Below, in pieces: positions 37,999 through 47,581 of a stretch of 64,000 nucleotides of DNA. Position numbers and translations under genes: made by a program. Location: positions 1-64,000 of the forward strand of contig NZ_BLZO01000068.1 in assembly GCF_014132355.1 (NCBI RefSeq), given 5' to 3'. Below the pieces are notes generated by a model. It saw only the letters and a program-made list of their open reading frames with translations. It did no database searches and was not told the DNA's origin. Position 1 is the first letter of the stretch; each line of letters begins with the position of its first letter. The DNA is from Okeania sp. KiyG1 (lineage in GTDB: Bacteria; Cyanobacteriota; Cyanobacteriia; Cyanobacteriales; Microcoleaceae).

Positions 37999-38268
37999 TA
38001 AAGGAGAAACAAGCGGTCGTTTTGCTTCGCATAACTAGGTTAACGGCCGTCGCCGACATGGCAAGCGTAGCATTCCGCACCGAAAAGCGCAGCTTCCCGA
38101 AGGGTGGGATGGCGAGGTCTCGGAGCCATATCTATGACAAAATCATCCTGCAATTATGCAATGCCAAATATTGTAGGGACGTTGCATGGAACGTCTAAGG
38201 GCGAATGCCATTCGCCCCTACTATGGTCTACCGTGCAGGAAAACCGCTGTAATATCAAGTCCGAATAA

Positions 38269-38580
38269 TTAGGGCTTGCTGATTAAATATCAAAGCACTG
38301 ACAGATATTAGTTTCAGCCTTTTTTGGTCTAAAAAACTGCGCCTGTTTCGGTCGCTCAAGCTCATGCATGGAGAGTATTTTGGGATGATTATGGCAGTTG
38401 GGTCTTGGGACAAATATACCCGACTACCCCCTCTATAATTTCCATTTCTCCTGTCTTCCCCTCCCCTCCTGGGAGGGGCTAGGGGTGGGTTGGGAAGGGG
38501 AGGGGCGAGGGGTGGGTTGTCTCCAGTATAGCTGTCTCCTACCCCTACCACTCATACTTTATGAGTGCAAACCCTAATTA
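38269..38580. mobile_element. 312-bp miniature element, TTAGGGCTTGCTGA family
   Basis: Begins ATTAGGGCTTGCTGATTAAA and ends GTGCAAACCCTAATTA. The interior GCGCCTGTTTCGGTCGCTCA and GGGATGATTATGGCAGTTGG is almost identical to 42756-43116. GC-rich palindromic repeats are inserted in the right half. Confidence 0.75.
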
Positions 38581-38805
38581 TAGCGCTACACGCTAGGGAA
38601 TAGGGAACAGCGGTGCGACCCAGTGGGGCGCGACAGACGCAAGCAGTCAGATCCCGCGTCGGCGACAGACAAGGGAATGCTGACCAAGGGAGGGAACAGG
38701 GAATAGCAAACTGTAAAAGGGTTTTAGCATTGAAAAATGTCCGCGCCCAATTCTTGTAGTGCTATGGCGATCAAAAACTTTCTTCTTCTCTTCCTTCTTT
38801 TTTCA

Positions 38806-38851
<46 letters not shown>

Positions 38852-38857
38852 CCGTCG

Positions 38858-41830
38858 TTATTCTCCTAATACATAACAACCTGGATGAATTAATTGTAGA
38901 CCACCTGTATTAACAGTGGGAGGATTAGCCGTCAGGATAATATTACCGGATCTATTTATGACCCAACCTTGAGCTTGAAGAATTTCTGGTAATTTTTTAC
39001 TCTGTTTTCTCTGGTAAACTGATACAGTTTGTTGCTTGATATCTGATGATGTCGTTTTTTTCGCGTCAGTTTCCCAACCTACTACTCCTCTCAATACTGT
39101 TAAAGGTTGAGTAGGGTTTGTTGGTAGACCCCCTCGACCTGTAATCACAAAGCTACTGCCTGCTATTCGATCTTGATTTGGTAAACATAGATTTTGTGCT
39201 ACCACAGACTCCGCATCCACAACTTCAGGAGATAATATCACCACCCCTTGAGTCGGGTCTATTTGAGTGTTTACATTAATTGTACCATCAATTCCCAATG
39301 CTGAACTAGCAGTCAAATTGCTACTGTTGTCAAAAAATAACCCCTCACCTGTAATATCAATATTACCACCTTGACCTTCAACAGCATTAGCATTAATTTG
39401 GCTACCATCTCTAGCGATAATAAACGTAGTATCAATAGTAATATTACCTCCCGTAGCATTCCCCTCAGCACTGGTAGTAATCGAACTGTTGTTTTCTAAA
39501 CTAATATTTGAGGAGCTGATCGTAATATTACCTTGGTCTCCAGCTTTAGTTTCTGCCGCCAGAGTACCATTGTTAAGTTCAATTGATGGAGCCTTAATAT
39601 TCAGGGAACCTGCTACACCTGTACCGAAGCTACTAACAGTAACTATACCCCGGTCTTCCACCCTCAGTAGAGGTGTATTGAGTGTAACTGAACCCGCATC
39701 ACTTTCATCTCTGGCACGGGAAGCGATCGCGCTTTCTGGACTATCACCGATTTCTATTTCTCTATTATCTCTTTCTCTATTAGCGATCGTCATTCCTCGT
39801 TCTTCTCTTTCATTGAAGTTGGAGTTGATGCCAGAGATCAAGATACCTTCTCTAGTATTTATTTCTATTGTACCTGCATTACCACTGCCGAAACTAGAGG
39901 TCAGAACTTGACCGCCTGTTGTAAGATTTAAGGTGTTGATATTCAGAGAAATATTACCTCCGTCAAAATCGCTGTTACTTCTTGCTGTAATTAATGCTCC
40001 ATTATCAATATTCAGATTTGGAGTAGTAATTTCTATACTACCTCCCTCTCTAGTTGCACCTAATTCTGTACTAGCAGTAATAGTGCTAGAATCACCAGAA
40101 ATAGAACTAAACCCAGAGACAGTAATGTTATTATTGGCTCGAATGGAAATACTTCCTGCTCTGCCATCCCCCTCAGTTCGAGCCTCAATTGTAGCCCCAT
40201 CTCGGATGGTTAAACTATCAGTCTCAATAGATATTTCTCCACCATTACCACTGGATCTGAATTCCTCTTCACCCCGTACTGTGGCAGATATGGTGCTAGG
40301 AAACATACCATCCTCAGAACGGCCAATCACTTCTATTTCGTTAGCCTTAATATTAAGTTCTCCAGCATCACCTGCACCAAGAGTAAAAACGCCTACTGAT
40401 GCTCCATCTTGTATACTCAAACGCTGAGTTTCAATAGAGAGGTCTCCTCCATCACCAGTTGATTCTGCTTGAACTGTAACACCTAAACCACTACTAAATC
40501 CTTCTCCTAGAATACCTATGAGTTCAATTTCCTTTGCTCGTACTATTAAGCTTCCTGCTTTACCTTCCGAAGAAGTTGATGAATCTATTTGAGATCCATC
40601 TCGTAAGCTGAGGCGTTGAGTCTCAATAGTTAAAGTCCCTCCTTCTCCTGTTGCTATTTCTCCTGAGTCAGATTCTCGGACACCAGTACCTATAAAATTA
40701 TTTATTGCTCCATCATTACCTGTGGCTTCAATTTCCACCGATCTAACTGTTAAGTTTCCAGCATTACCTTCACCAAAAGTTTCTGTTGCAATTAAAGAGC
40801 CATCCCTGAGAATCAAACGCTGAGTTTCAATATCAATGTTACCCCCACGTCCTGTCACTCCTTCGTTGACATCACTAAAAATATCACTACTAACTACTTC
40901 CAAGACTTCCGAAGCATTAATTTCTATATTTCCTCCTGGTTCCGGTCCATTGGTACTTCCTGTAATTCGAGATAATTCTGTAATAGTAATACGTCTGCCT
41001 TGAATTGAAATATCACCACCACCCTCATTTCCTTGAGTATCAATAACAGCAGAAGCTATATTGATATCTTGAAAATTATCAACTTCTGAATAATCCAAAT
41101 CATAACCTTTGTCTGTTGGATTTAACTTGACAACAGAGTTATTCCCTATACTCCCTAGTTCTACCCTTCCTTGTGGGACTACGATTATTCCCCCATCTAT
41201 TTCTACATTTCCTCCTACTAAAGCTAGGGTTTGCTCCCCTGGCAATTCTAAGCCCACTTCTGTGGATTGATTAATAATTGTTCCTGTTCCTCTAGCTTGA
41301 GTCTCCAGTTGATTTGAGAATAACGCTGAGGGTTCTACTGATAATAAATTACTTGTATGAGGTGCTGTGGCACTGAATCGTCCATTTTCTCCCAGTCTAA
41401 TTTCGTTAGCAGTTGTGGCGATAAATGAACCCCGAATATCTAAACTGGCTTTAGGCCCAAAAAAAATGCCCTGGGGATTCACCAAAAATAAATTTGCCCC
41501 GCCATCTACTCCCAATTTGCCTAAAATACTACTGGGGTTGTTACCTGTAATTCTAGTCAGAATATTTTCTATGCCGTTAGGGTTAGCAAAATAAACGCTT
41601 TTACCTTCTCTGATATTAAATTCCTTAAAACTATGGAATAAATTTGAGCCACGAATAGCTCCTCCTTCAATTTGGTCTTTCAGTCGATCGATGGAATTAA
41701 CAACAGAACTTTCTTCACCAAGGGTGTTATCTGGAACTATCTGAGCATTTGCTTGAGTTTTCCAGTTACTGAAAAAATTCCACAAGACAAAAGTTAGTGA
41801 GACTACGAAGAGAGAGGAATAGGATTTCAC
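38858..41830 (-). CDS. giant TpsA exoprotein, second paralogue
   Basis: A 990-residue paralogue of the 33687-37661 protein. Signal peptide to about residue 30 (KTQANAQI), then the secretion domain (DNTLGEESSVVNSIDRL, LFLVNPQGIFFGPKASLDIRG). The NPNGI motif reads NPQGI, a mild variant. The beta-helix repeats (GDGGDLSIETQRLSIQDGA, AGELNIKANEIEVIG) run to the shared C-terminus GRGGLPTNPTQPLTVLRG and GLQLIHPGCYVLGE. It is about 330 residues shorter than the first paralogue, mainly from fewer helix repeats. Same strand and direction as tpsA1 and tpsB. Antisense open frames are artefacts of the repeats. Confidence 0.92.
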   Translation of the reverse strand: MKSYSSLFVVSLTFVLWNFFSNWKTQANAQIVPDNTLGEESSVVNSIDRLKDQIEGGAIRGSNLFHSFKEFNIREGKSVYFANPNGIENILTRITGNNPSSILGKLGVDGGANLFLVNPQGIFFGPKASLDIRGSFIATTANEIRLGENGRFSATAPHTSNLLSVEPSALFSNQLETQARGTGTIINQSTEVGLELPGEQTLALVGGNVEIDGGIIVVPQGRVELGSIGNNSVVKLNPTDKGYDLDYSEVDNFQDINIASAVIDTQGNEGGGDISIQGRRITITELSRITGSTNGPEPGGNIEINASEVLEVVSSDIFSDVNEGVTGRGGNIDIETQRLILRDGSLIATETFGEGNAGNLTVRSVEIEATGNDGAINNFIGTGVRESDSGEIATGEGGTLTIETQRLSLRDGSQIDSSTSSEGKAGSLIVRAKEIELIGILGEGFSSGLGVTVQAESTGDGGDLSIETQRLSIQDGASVGVFTLGAGDAGELNIKANEIEVIGRSEDGMFPSTISATVRGEEEFRSSGNGGEISIETDSLTIRDGATIEARTEGDGRAGSISIRANNNITVSGFSSISGDSSTITASTELGATREGGSIEITTPNLNIDNGALITARSNSDFDGGNISLNINTLNLTTGGQVLTSSFGSGNAGTIEINTREGILISGINSNFNEREERGMTIANRERDNREIEIGDSPESAIASRARDESDAGSVTLNTPLLRVEDRGIVTVSSFGTGVAGSLNIKAPSIELNNGTLAAETKAGDQGNITISSSNISLENNSSITTSAEGNATGGNITIDTTFIIARDGSQINANAVEGQGGNIDITGEGLFFDNSSNLTASSALGIDGTINVNTQIDPTQGVVILSPEVVDAESVVAQNLCLPNQDRIAGSSFVITGRGGLPTNPTQPLTVLRGVVGWETDAKKTTSSDIKQQTVSVYQRKQSKKLPEILQAQGWVINRSGNIILTANPPTVNTGGLQLIHPGCYVLGE

Positions 41831-42238
41831 AACTAATTACCAATTTACTTCAGATTTATTATTTTGTAGATCAAACCTATACTATCTAAAATTTTAGTAG
41901 ATTGGTTCAAAAATTAATAATTAATAATTACCTCTTCTTTTGAAGAAGAGGATTGACTCAAAAAAATATTTTTTCTTTTTTCCCTTTTATCAGGAGAGGT
42001 TTTAAACCTTAAATTATTCGGTAAAGCCCTGCATCACCCAGTAATAATATGTCCAACTTATTACACTTTTTACCATTTCTTAATCATAATGCGATCAGGA
42101 CTTATGCATAAGGTACAAAAAAACTAGGACTTGAGATTACTTTCCGTTCTGGACTGCTCCACAAACCCTGTCTGTTGCTTCGGACGAAAATACGCTATGG
42201 TGCTTCATTAATTGATAATTGATAATGGATAATTGATA
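41831..42238. repeat. region upstream of tpsA2: GAGAGG-type element
   Basis: AATAATT heptamers and a TCTTCTTTTGAAGAAGAGG element (41905-42025) lie within 200 bases of the tpsA2 start, and ATTGATA heptamers precede the next element. No gene is seen. Confidence 0.5.
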
Positions 42239-42518
42239 ATTAGGGCTTGCTGATTAAATCTCAAAGTACTGGTAAATAAAGGTATTAGCCTTTTGATCGT
42301 CGAAAAAACTGTGCCTGTTTCAATTCACTTACCCTCAAAAAGTGAGTATGCGTGGGGTGAGTATGGCAGAAAAATCTCCCTAACAATTATTCCTTCTACT
42401 TTCGAGCGTCTTCCCACCCTTCCCACACGAACCAACTCCCCACATTCCCCTCCTGGGAGGGGTTAGGGGTGGGGACCCACCCCCCCCACGCTTCGCTTTT
42501 TTCAGCAAACCCTAATTA
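42239..42518. mobile_element. 280-bp miniature element, TTAGGGCTTGCTGA family
   Basis: Begins TTAGGGCTTGCTGATTAAAT and ends TTCAGCAAACCCTAATT; the first 15 bases are almost perfect inverted repeats of the end. The interior is more diverged than in the copies at 38269 and 42756. Confidence 0.75.
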
Positions 42519-42755
42519 CCTCGGGTTTTAACCGTTACGGAATTGAATATAAGGAAATATTATTTCTTCTCTTGGTCTGATGGATATGGCGCAGGTTTCG
42601 GAGCCATCCCACCCTACGGGAAGCTCCGAAGATAGAACTCCGTTCCGAGATACGCGTTTCGCGTCAGCGTTGCGTTGCGCCAGCTTTGCGAAGCAAAAGC
42701 AAACGACCGCTTTTTTCCCCTTAAAAGGGGAGGCTTCAAGGCGCAAATTATTTAA
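42519..42755. repeat. CCTCGGGTTTTAACCG / CCCCTTAAAAGGGG-type dispersed element
   Basis: Runs from ACCTCGGGTTTTAACCGTTACGG to CCCTTAAAAGGGGAGGCTTCAAG, filling the gap between two TTAGGG-family elements. Parts recur inverted at 33560-33690 and 62330-62470. The interior holds GCTCCGAAGATAGAACTCCG and GCAAACGACCGC patches seen in other copies. Confidence 0.55.
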
Positions 42756-43116
42756 TTAGGGCTTGCTGATTAAATATCAAACCACTTACAGATATTGATT
42801 TGCTGCCTTTTTTGATCGAAAAAAGTGCGCCTGTTTCGGTCGCTCAAGCTCATGCATGCTAGTATTTTGGGATGATTATGGCAGTTGGGTCTTGGGACAA
42901 TTTTTACGACTACCTCCTCTATAATTCCCCGTTCCTTCTGTCTTCCCCTCCCCTCCAGGGAGGGGTTAGGGTGGGTTGGTCGGGGTTAGGGGTGGGTTGT
43001 CTCCTGTCTTCCCCTCCCCTCCAGGGAGGGGTTAGGGTGGGTTGGTCGGGGGAGGGGCGAGGGGTGGGTTATCTCCTACCCCTACTACTTATACTTTCCA
43101 TACGCAAACCCTAATT
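42756..43116. mobile_element. 361-bp miniature element, TTAGGGCTTGCTGA family
   Basis: Begins TTAGGGCTTGCTGATTAAAT and ends ACGCAAACCCTAATTA. A GC-rich block (CTTCCCCTCCCCTCCAGGG and its flank) is directly duplicated inside. An 80-codon open frame over this block is not a gene. Confidence 0.75.
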
Positions 43117-43632
43117 ATTAATTATTAATTATTAATTATTCGGTAAGTCTTAGCTATATTTGATGACCATCTCCCTACCTCCCTATTGTTCAAGATGATA
43201 CATAGCAAACTTTTTGAAATTTGGTATTAGATTTAGCGATCGCAACCTCTATCAGTAAAATGTTGTATTTTCTAATCTTCTCCAGCCAGAGCGCTCAAAG
43301 ATGAATATATATTGTGGTAAAATTTTAATTAATTCCGGATCGATTGTATATAGTATTGTAATTAATAAATAAGTTCAAGCAATTCGTAGGGATGGCCAGT
43401 TTTTATCCTCTTACATGTTGTAAATACCTAGTTAATATGATTGAGTATGTAAAATTTTTTTAAATACTCACTATATCAGGGATTCAAACAATTATTTAGT
43501 GGGATATGATAGACACAAGGGTTAGCTATGAGTTAAACTATAGATAGGATATTTAGTTGAATTCTGTTTAACCTAGTATACAACAGTATATACACTTAGA
43601 TTAAATTAGAGAAGTTACTTAGGAGAAGGACA
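43117..43632. other. AT-rich leader upstream of the double-glycine peptide gene
   Basis: AATTATT heptamers at the left edge are followed by unique, very AT-rich DNA with no other gene. The last 100 bases contain TATA-rich words (TAGTATACAACAGTATATAC) that could hold the promoter. The length and uniqueness contrast with the repeats on both sides. Confidence 0.4.
43621..43625 (+). promoter_or_regulatory. strong ribosome binding site of the 52-residue peptide gene
   Basis: AGGAG lies 7 bases before the ATG at 43633. It is one of the few canonical Shine-Dalgarno sites in the window and supports this short frame as a real gene. Confidence 0.75.
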
Positions 43633-43791
43633 ATGACACACAAACAACAAAAACCAAACCCAAAACAAGAAAGTAAATTGAAAAAGCCTATTGCTGACAA
43701 GCAGCCAACATTAGAAAAGCTAACTGATCAGGATTTAGACTCAGTAGCTGGTGGTCGTCGTTTTCGTATGCCTTATGCTCGTTGGCGTTAA
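43633..43791 (+). CDS. putative RiPP precursor: double-glycine leader with Arg/aromatic-rich core
   Basis: A 52-residue peptide. Residues 1-41 form a hydrophilic leader ending LEKLTDQDLDSVAGG, the pattern that peptidase-containing ABC transporters cut after GG (compare LSDxELExVAGG leaders of lanthipeptide and microcin precursors). The predicted core is RRFRMPYARWR: five Arg in eleven residues, plus F, Y and W, with no Cys, Ser or Thr, so it cannot form lanthionines or azol(in)es. The spacing of Y-A-R and the terminal W-R leave room for aromatic-arginine crosslinking or arginine modification, which is speculation. No modifying enzyme, transporter or immunity gene lies nearby. The gene is too short for usual length cut-offs. 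A free cationic signal or antimicrobial peptide is the alternative. Confidence 0.75.
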   Translation: MTHKQQKPNPKQESKLKKPIADKQPTLEKLTDQDLDSVAGGRRFRMPYARWR

Positions 43792-44080
43792 TACATGACA
43801 ATCATCCATGTGTACTAATTAATTAATGACGGTAGTAGTGCTATCTATCACAGACATTTAGTATTAACTGCAGGTATTCCAAAAAGAATAAAAAATTGAT
43901 ATTCCATCTCATTCTACCTAAAAATTTCCCATATTTAAAGGTAGCGATTACTAACTAGAATATCTAGACCTAATGTAATCAGCTATCTTTATAATAATTC
44001 CAGGTTTTGATATTAACTTCTACAGCTAGAGTTAAAAATTTTTCTCTAGCCTATTTTCTCTGTAAAATTTTGCGGTTCTT
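43792..44080. other. 3' region of the peptide gene, no further gene
   Basis: AT-rich and unique, with one hairpin (44025-44050) that may end the peptide transcript. Confidence 0.4.
44025..44050 (+). terminator. possible terminator hairpin after the peptide gene
   Basis: GCTAGAG (44025-44031) pairs with CTCTAGC (44044-44050); the loop TTAAAAATTTTT can extend the stem. The following CTATTTTCTC is T-rich but not a clean T-run, so this is only a possible terminator. Confidence 0.35.
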
Positions 44081-44272
44081 AACAATAGTGTGCTCTACAA
44101 TAAGGCTGCTTGGTTAGCGGTGTCAGCGCTAGTCGCTCATAGGATAAACCACGGCAGTTGTTTAAGTTGGCGGGAACCCAAGACTTTACTAACTTTTCTG
44201 TGCAGAGTGCTTTCAGAGATGCATCAATAATGTCCTATTGTCTGATGAGAGCAGGGTCAGGAGGATATCAAT
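44081..44272 (+). ncRNA. solo structured RNA element, HEARO/IscB omega-RNA-like, no protein
   Basis: AACAATAGTGTGCT, AATAAGGCTGCT, then TAGCGGTGTCAG at the start and GGAGGATATCAA at the end are shared with 51811-52022, while the middle differs but keeps paired arms (AAGTTGG with a later complement). Strong conservation of short blocks with variable stems is typical of structured RNA. I believe the blocks match the HEARO RNA found upstream of iscB, whose ORF begins near the GGAGGATGTCAA end, but this is from memory. Here the following bases read SIHISNNK, perhaps a trace of an IscB start, and no iscB follows. Confidence 0.5.
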
Positions 44273-44474
44273 ACACATCTCCAATAATAAAAGAAAGGCG
44301 TTGCATATTTGCGCATTAGAAGGGGTATGAGTAGTTTAGAGGGCGTTATATAAAATCCGGTTATCAGTTATCGCACTCTCTACTTCCATTCAATGCACAC
44401 ATAAAAAGCCAGAATATACCCAGATAATTCCTACTCTCATCCTTCCTGACTTGGTCCTGCTGACTCCTGAGTTA

Positions 44475-44684
44475 TATCATGTCCGAACGCAATCGTTTGT
44501 GTATAAAGTTGGGGAAATATCTAGCGCCATATAAGGTTTTTCCTTCTCTTGTAGGGGCGATTTCCGTTCCGGAATTTTCCTAATTACGCGTTTGCGGAGC
44601 ATGACCTAGGAAATCGCCCCTACTTCTTCCTTCTTCCTTCTTCCTTACCTTCTCTATACAATATCGATGCTACCGGACATGATA
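44475..44684. mobile_element. 210-bp miniature element, TATCATGTCCGG family
   Basis: Ends TATCATGTCCGAACGC and CTACCGGACATGATA. A nested palindrome GTAGGGGCGATTTCC / GAAATCGCCCCTAC lies inside (about 44550-44624). A stray half-end (AATTATCCGGATACTATA) follows near 44700. Confidence 0.65.
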
Positions 44685-44763
44685 TTATACGATAACTAAT
44701 TATCCGGATACTATATTACATATTTGCCCATTGGAATTCTTGTTTGAGAAAAAGAGGAACTAA

Positions 44764-45198
44764 TATCATGTTCGGACGGGTCAGTTATAAATAAAATTTC
44801 AGAACTGACAGTACCGAATAAATACTGAAATTATCTTGATTTTTCTCCTTTCTTCCCCTCCTGGGAGGGGCGAGGGGTGGGTTGACTCCTGACTTCCCTC
44901 CCTCCTGGGAGCAGGGCTAATTCATTGTCGCGCCTAGAATATTTACAACTGTATATTTTTGGTTAACTCACCTAGCAAGATGCACAAAATCTCAAAATTT
45001 CAAAGGATACAATTTTTCGATCGCGTGACGATGAATTGACAAATGCTCCCCATCCCCTACTCCCCACTCCCCACTCCCCTACTTCTTTTTCTCTCGTGAC
45101 AATAAATAGACCCTGCCTCCTGGGAGGGGAGGGGCGAGGGGTGGGTTGACTCCTGAGGACTCGCTAAGTTATTTATAAGTATTCAACCGAACATGATA
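44764..45198. mobile_element. 435-bp composite of the TATCATGTCCGG family
   Basis: Outer ends TATCATGTTCGGACGGG and AACCGAACATGATA are inverted repeats. Two GC-rich palindromic repeats (CTGGGAGGGGCGAGGGG) and CCCCACT heptamers lie inside. No gene is seen between here and the cyclase stop at 45260. Confidence 0.55.
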
Positions 45199-45259
45199 TA
45201 AAAGATGGCTCAACCTAACTTCAATTCTGATTTCTAGTCTTCTACCCCAACAAACAATT

Positions 45260-47575
45260 CTATGGTTGTAAAGAAGATTGATATAAACTATCAAGCTGTT
45301 CTACAACAGATCGAGGCTTGAAAGTAAAACGGATGTAAAAAACCTTTGATGCTTCTTCTACCCTTAAGACTTTTCCATAAATATGCTCGCTCATAAACGA
45401 TTGATTGCTAGGATTTAATAAATTAAGTTGGATATTACTATGAACTAATGGTAGTGAATCTTCTGAAGCATATCTGTTAATTTCTATCTCCGCTCCTCTT
45501 TGAGAAAGCTTAACTAACTTTCCCTTAAATACAGTATTACTAATATGTTTACCTTCTACAATTAAATAAAATATAGGAATTTTTTGTTCTATCGGTAAGA
45601 GAATTTCCTCCTCTTTCGGCAAAAATAGATTATATTTATCTCTAATTCCTCCCACCTCATAAATATTAATTGGATGACTAATACCTTTAGGTCTAATTTC
45701 CTTCGTACTATCTATCCTTAATTGTGAAGTACCGATCACTGCCCTAGTAGCATCAGAAATCAGAATTTGATTTCCAGTAGCATAGCTTTCTATGCGAAAA
45801 GCCAAATTAACTTCCCAACCAATAGCAGTATATTCAGTATGTTCTTCAGAGCCAATATTTCCGACTACAGCATCCCCTGTATTAATACCAATACCCATTT
45901 CCAAAGCTGGCAACCCCAGAACTTTGATTTTTTGATTAATAGATTTCATTTCTAGCTGCATTGCCACTGCACAAGCCACAGCTCTATGTGCATCATCTTC
46001 CCTAGCTGTAGGAGCGCCGAACAAAACCATTATCCCATCACCAAGTAGTTTGTCAATACTACCACCATATTTTGTAATTATTTTTAATATATCTTTGAGA
46101 TAAATATTAATAATTTCTACAACACTTTCTGAGGATAGTTGCTCAGAAATGGCAGTGAAGCCTCTTAGATCGGAAGTTAATACAGTTATACATTGCCTCT
46201 TACCTCCTATTTTTAAACCCTCTTTACTTTCCAATAAGTTCTTGACTATTTCATTGGAGTGATAACGAGCAAAAGTTTTTCTAATCAAACTAGCAGTGCC
46301 AGCAACATAACCTGTAATGGCAAATGAAGAAACTACTATTGCCAATAAAGGAGGCACTACAGGAAGCCACCATCCCCAAATAAACATAATATAAGTGCTA
46401 AGAAAAATGATCGCAGATTCTAGGGTGAGATGCTTCAATAATGTTAGTGACAAGAATTTTTGGGTTTGATTTTGCCACTGCCATGTAACTGTGGCACTAA
46501 CTCCAGACCAGATAAAAATCCATAACCATTCCTGGGGTTCAGACCAAGTTTTGATTAAGGGACGTTCATTTAGGGCCGCACTAATAATTTGACTAATAAA
46601 ATTTGCTTGCAGTTCTACTCCTGCCATTGGTATTGGTGGAGCTAGCAAATGACTACTGTAGGGTGTATAGAATAGATCGTTGAAGCTTTCTCCTACTGCT
46701 CCAATCAGAATTATGCGATCGCGTCCCCAGTCTGGAGGGACTCGGTCGTCAAGAATATCTGTCAGAGAAACTTTTTCAAAATGACTACTTGGCCCTCTAT
46801 AGTTAATTAATAACTGATATCCACGAGCATCAGCTCTTACATAAGCACCATCATTTTTTTGAAAAGGAGGGAAAACTTGACTTCCCACCCGCCAGCGATC
46901 AGTTCCCTCTACTATTTCTGCTCTAATATTTTCCTTTTCTAAATAAAGCAATGCTAAATGCAGGGCAAAACTATAAATAATTTCCCCATCTTTATTATCT
47001 AAATAAAACAAGCCTCGCCGAGATCTGTTATCTGCATCGACAGGGGTATCATTTGCTCCTACTTGTCCTTTTTCTTGTAAAGCAGGTGGTGCTGCTACTC
47101 CTTCTCCTCTATCATCCCCTACTACTTTTTGGATGCCAACTAAATTAGGAGTGTTTTGAAATACTTTAACCAGTTCTCGATAACCAGGCGGTACAGGTAA
47201 ATTTCGGTAAATATCTAAACCAATAGCCCTGGGTTCCATTGCTTTGAGTTTTTTGAGCAGCTTGGCAAGAGTTGCGTCAGGAATTGTTCCCCGACCTACT
47301 CTGCGTATATCCGCTTCATCAATACCAACAATTACGATACGTTTGTCCCTTGGAGGTAAAGGTCTATTTCTGATATAAAAGTCGTATGTACCCCACTCCC
47401 AGAGTTGCAATATTCCAGTTAGACGTAGTAATATCACTAATATAGTTACGCAGGGAGTAGTTATCCACACCCCGCGCCACTGCCAAATTAATGATTTAGC
47501 TCTTGATCCACAAGAATCATAATGAGATTTCACTAAAGGTTTCTCAATATGTTTAACTTTTAGGTAATCTAACAA
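45260..47575 (-). CDS. CHASE2 - class III nucleotidyl cyclase - PilZ membrane protein
   Basis: A 771-residue sensor. One membrane helix (about 36-58), extracytoplasmic CHASE2 domain (about 65-335; IVIVGIDEADIRRVGRG, AVGESFNDLFYTPY), three membrane helices (349-366, 388-405, 406-428), class III cyclase domain (about 460-620) and a C-terminal PilZ-like domain (about 664-760). Metal-binding aspartates D469 (SDLRGF) and D513 (LLGDGI), substrate lysine K509, N590 and R594 are present. The usual Asp of the IGDxVN motif, which helps select adenine, is Trp here (IGWEVN, W587), so ATP specificity is uncertain. The PilZ part lacks an obvious RxxxR before it. It starts 6 bases after the DUF928 stop and is surely co-transcribed with it. 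Confidence 0.9.
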   Translation of the reverse strand: MLDYLKVKHIEKPLVKSHYDSCGSRAKSLIWQWRGVWITTPCVTILVILLRLTGILQLWEWGTYDFYIRNRPLPPRDKRIVIVGIDEADIRRVGRGTIPDATLAKLLKKLKAMEPRAIGLDIYRNLPVPPGYRELVKVFQNTPNLVGIQKVVGDDRGEGVAAPPALQEKGQVGANDTPVDADNRSRRGLFYLDNKDGEIIYSFALHLALLYLEKENIRAEIVEGTDRWRVGSQVFPPFQKNDGAYVRADARGYQLLINYRGPSSHFEKVSLTDILDDRVPPDWGRDRIILIGAVGESFNDLFYTPYSSHLLAPPIPMAGVELQANFISQIISAALNERPLIKTWSEPQEWLWIFIWSGVSATVTWQWQNQTQKFLSLTLLKHLTLESAIIFLSTYIMFIWGWWLPVVPPLLAIVVSSFAITGYVAGTASLIRKTFARYHSNEIVKNLLESKEGLKIGGKRQCITVLTSDLRGFTAISEQLSSESVVEIINIYLKDILKIITKYGGSIDKLLGDGIMVLFGAPTAREDDAHRAVACAVAMQLEMKSINQKIKVLGLPALEMGIGINTGDAVVGNIGSEEHTEYTAIGWEVNLAFRIESYATGNQILISDATRAVIGTSQLRIDSTKEIRPKGISHPINIYEVGGIRDKYNLFLPKEEEILLPIEQKIPIFYLIVEGKHISNTVFKGKLVKLSQRGAEIEINRYASEDSLPLVHSNIQLNLLNPSNQSFMSEHIYGKVLRVEEASKVFYIRFTFKPRSVVEQLDSLYQSSLQP

Positions 47576-47581
47576 TTTATC

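Noticed and set aside
43117-43791. Lanthipeptide or cyanobactin precursor at 43633
   Set aside because: The core has no Cys, Ser or Thr and lacks cyanobactin recognition sequences; a double-glycine leader peptide of unassigned class is all the sequence supports.
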